A stretch of DNA of 64,000 nt from Synanceia verrucosa (Eukaryota; Chordata; Actinopteri; Perciformes; Synanceiidae). The stretch spans positions 21,586,565 to 21,650,564 of the forward strand of contig CM056559.1 in the NCBI GenBank assembly GCA_029721515.1, read 5' to 3'. Every line of letters begins with the position of its first letter. The stretch's first letter is position 1. Under the pieces are notes generated by a model. It was not told where the DNA came from and made no database searches. It worked only from the letters and a program-made list of their open reading frames with translations. This document shows, piece after piece, positions 61,458 to 64,000 of this stretch. The translations under genes were made by a program, and so were the position numbers.

Positions 61458-63967
61458 TCAGGAAGCATCTAGTGTGTTTGTGTTATCTGACACTTTCTGG
61501 TGTTTCTCAGCACAGTTGTGTTTCTTGAGCAGCCTTGAGTCTGAAAATCCAAGTCCACAGCTGCTGCAGGAGTATGGCCTCTCTCCTGTGTGGACCTGCA
61601 TGTGAAACTTCACGTGTCCGAGCTGCCGGAATCTCACGCCACAAACTTCACACTCATAGGGCTTCTCCCCCGTGTGGATTCGCAGGTGTCGCAGGTAATT
61701 TGTGTAGATCCTGAAAGCCTTGCCGCACTGCTCACATCTGTGTGGTTTCTCCCCTGTGTGCTGCAGCTTGTGGGACTTGAGAGCCTGAGGGATGATGAAC
61801 GTCTTCCCACACACGTCGCAGCCAAATGGACGCTCTCCTGAGTGGATCCGTTGATGGTAGTCATATGTCGCTTTGTAGAAGAAGGACTTCCCACACGTGT
61901 CGCAGTTGTACTGCATCTGACCCGCGTGGATGAGCTCGTGTCTCCTCAGTGAAGCCGCTGTGTCAAAGCCCTTGTGGCAGGTCTTGCAGCTGAACGGCGT
62001 CACGTCCACCGTCGTTCTGTCCCGCCGATAGATGACCCTGCGGTTGGCTCGCTCTCGGGTACGTTGCCTGGTGACCTGCCCGTGCCTTTCGTCATGAGCC
62101 ACTTTCTGGTGTTTCTGCAGCTGGCAGTTGTAAAGAAAAGTCTTTCCGCACAGGTCACACATGAAGGACTTTGAAGCGCCGTGGAGAAGCATGTGGGCTT
62201 TCAGCTTGTTGTCCTGAATGAAACTCTTCCCGCAGACTTTACAATGGAACGGCTTCTCACCCGTGTGAATGCGAATGTGCCTCTTCAGGTTCTGCTGCAG
62301 GGTGAAGCCGGCGCCACAGGTCTCGCATGTGAACCTCTTCCCTTTGTGGACCGACTGGTGTGTCCTGAGCGACCTCCTCTTCACGAAAGCTTTGCCGCAC
62401 ACAGTGCATTTGTGAGGATGCTCGCCGGTGTGAACACTCTTGTGGCTCTGCAGCGTGATCGCGTACCGGAAACTCTCGCCGCAATCAGTGCACTTGTGCG
62501 GCTTTTCGACCGAGTGCACAACCTGGTGAGCCTGCAGGGTCTGTTTGGTTTTGAAGGCCTTGCCGCAGGTGGAGCAGGTGAACGGCCTCACGTCTGTGTG
62601 CACCAGCTGGTGAGTCTTCAGGTACATTTGTTTTTTGAATGTCTTCTCGCAGAGCTGGCACTTGAAGGTCGCGTACTTCCTCTCCTCGTGCCGCAGCAGG
62701 TGATGCTCAAATGTCTCTGTGCTGTGGAACTTTCTGGGGCATTGATCACAGGCGAAAGGCCTCTGCTCTTTGTGGGTGTTCATATGCCTCGTCAGATGAA
62801 ACTGCCGGTTGAAGCTCTTGTTACAAACATCACACTCAAAGAGCTTCCCCTTGTTCCTGGATTCTACTTCCTGTGTGTTTTGGCTGCCAGCATTTTGGGA
62901 TTCTGCCGTGTTTGTTGTGGTAAAATCCTCTGCTGTGTCTGATGAAAAAAAAAGTAACAGAGGAAAAGACTTTTTAAAGAATGAGGGAACATAAATCATT
63001 ATTTAACATCAATGACAGATGAAACTTAAATAATCTATCTAATAGTACCTTTATAGGACTTTAATCTTTAAAAAATGTAATTTCAGATCATTATTATTAA
63101 ATTATTCCTAATACTGTTTATATTTTGCTTTAAAAAATTCTTCCTCTAGACGTACAGTATTTAATACTGTAATTAATTAATAATTAATAATTAATAAGAG
63201 CTATTGACCCTTTATATATTTTTTCAAAAGGAAGTAAGGTCGAAAAACTAAAACTAAATTCCTTCACAGGATTATTTAAACTCACCATTGTTGACACTTT
63301 TCCCTGTGTTTACAATCATAAACTATATTTGTTATTATTTATATTATATTGTTGTTATTGTTATATTAGTCTTTTATTCAAAAACTGTTGTCAGGTTTAG
63401 CATCAGCAACCTAATGATAGGAGATACTGCATGCACAGGATGCCATGTGGCATGACTCTTAGATTACCCTGTTACCCTAACCCTAACCAGTCTCACTGAT
63501 CATGCCTAAACCCAACCAACACACCAATGAAGGCATCGAGTGCGAGCCAGACGCAGAGGAGGGAAGGTCACGTCTTCAAACTCCTGAGGAATAACGTAGT
63601 GTTTTCAATAGATTAGTATTTTAAAGGTAAATCTTTCCTTTAATGGAAACTTACTAGCGTCACGTTCACTCTCTATCCCTGCAGCAGGCGTTGTTTCTGT
63701 CGCTCCTTCCATCTTTAGTTTTAACTTTCCAAAAGGCTTCAGGGTGAAGACCAACCCGCTCTGCTCAAACAGGACCGGACATCCGTTCAGGACGTTTTCT
63801 CTCCACATTCTGGCGTTTTCATAGTTTTCAGTCGTCGTCTTCAGCTCACTCTCCAGCTGCTCCACTCTGACTTTCAGGGTCCAGTTTTCGTTGCGCAGCA
63901 TCGAGGACACTTGTGAGAAAACGGCGTGGATCTTCCTCGTCGCCTCCTGTGCCAACCTTTCTGCCAT
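61458..63967 (-). CDS. C2H2 zinc-finger protein, 15 fingers, 2 coding exons (zinc-finger gene 2)
   Basis: Exon 1 is 63,967-63,655 (donor GTAAGT) and exon 2 is 62,938-61,458 (acceptor TTTCATCAG); phase 1 to 2 fits, giving about 597 residues. The N-terminal ~100 residues (MAERLAQEATRKIHAVFSQV, then a heptad-like VRVEQLESELKTTTENYENA) look like a coiled coil, followed by FTLKPFGKLKLKMEG. Exon 2 holds 15 Cys2His2 units: nine, then an Arg-rich spacer (GQVTRQRTRERANRRVIYRR), then six; TGEKP linkers are strongest near the C-terminus. The last unit (CSSCGLGFSDSRLLKKHNCA) has an altered second half. No KRAB, SCAN or BTB domain. Probably a sequence-specific nuclear DNA-binding protein. It lies in tandem upstream of zinc-finger gene 1. 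The start is the only ATG giving the helical N-terminus. Confidence 0.9.
62939..63654 (-). other. Intron of zinc-finger gene 2
   Basis: AT-rich. It carries TACCCTAACCCTAACCAG at about 63,471-63,488 and GCCTAAACCCAACCAACAC further on, a phrase similar to one at 51,760. Confidence 0.75.
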
Positions 63968-64000
63968 GCTGTCAAAATCTGTCTGCGAGGATTCAAATAA

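Noticed and set aside
62181..62942. 253-codon open frame on the plus strand
   Set aside because: It lies wholly antisense to the zinc-finger array of gene 2 and reads as its complement; same for plus-strand frames at 51,951-52,430 and 53,941-54,551.
63471..63488. Interstitial telomere repeat
   Set aside because: Only two CCCTAA units, embedded in a phrase that recurs at 51,760 without the telomere spacing.

Overview
The window is nuclear DNA of a bony (teleost-type) fish. The evidence is spliced genes with GT-AG introns, vertebrate protein families (MARK4 kinase, leucine-rich repeat protein, C2H2 zinc fingers), many CA/GA/TA microsatellites, tRNA-like SINE copies and a TTAA-flanked inverted-repeat element. 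No bacterial-type operon, rRNA, tRNA gene or CRISPR is visible.

Left two thirds (1 to about 42,900, minus strand): one gene, mark4, a microtubule-affinity-regulating Ser/Thr kinase. I could place 18 coding exons (ATG at 41876-41878, stop of the long form at 40-42) with consistent phases throughout. Skipping the 83-nt exon 16 gives a 761-residue protein ending in a KA1 domain (MARK4L). Including it shifts the frame of exons 17 and 18 and gives a 699-residue protein ending at 309 with a different, KA1-less tail (MARK4S). Exon 17 and the first 65 nt of exon 18 are therefore coding in two frames. The intron between exons 16 and 17 carries a roughly 3-kb minisatellite. Intron 1 spans 13.8 kb. A CpG-richer block at 42.4-42.9 kb is the likely promoter side.

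Middle (about 46,980-50,700, plus strand): a divergent gene for a secreted or surface leucine-rich repeat protein of about 709 residues, with signal peptide, LRRNT, 22 regular 24-residue repeats plus short N-terminal ones, LRRCT and a hydrophobic C-terminus suggesting a lipid or membrane anchor. It has a noncoding first exon and two coding exons.

Right (52,083-63,967, minus strand): two tandem C2H2 zinc-finger genes. The first (60,317 down to 52,083) has 8 coding exons, about 660 residues and 14 fingers. The second (63,967 down to 61,458) has 2 coding exons, about 597 residues and 15 fingers. Neither shows a KRAB, SCAN or BTB domain; each starts with a helical segment.

Dispersed repeats: three same-orientation tRNA-like SINE copies, one MITE-like element with about 100-bp inverted repeats, and at least seven copies of an unnamed AT-rich repeat family (called R1 here) in both orientations. 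No wholly new gene system is evident. The most striking features are the two-frame exons of mark4 and the 20/40-bp minisatellite beside the exon that controls them.
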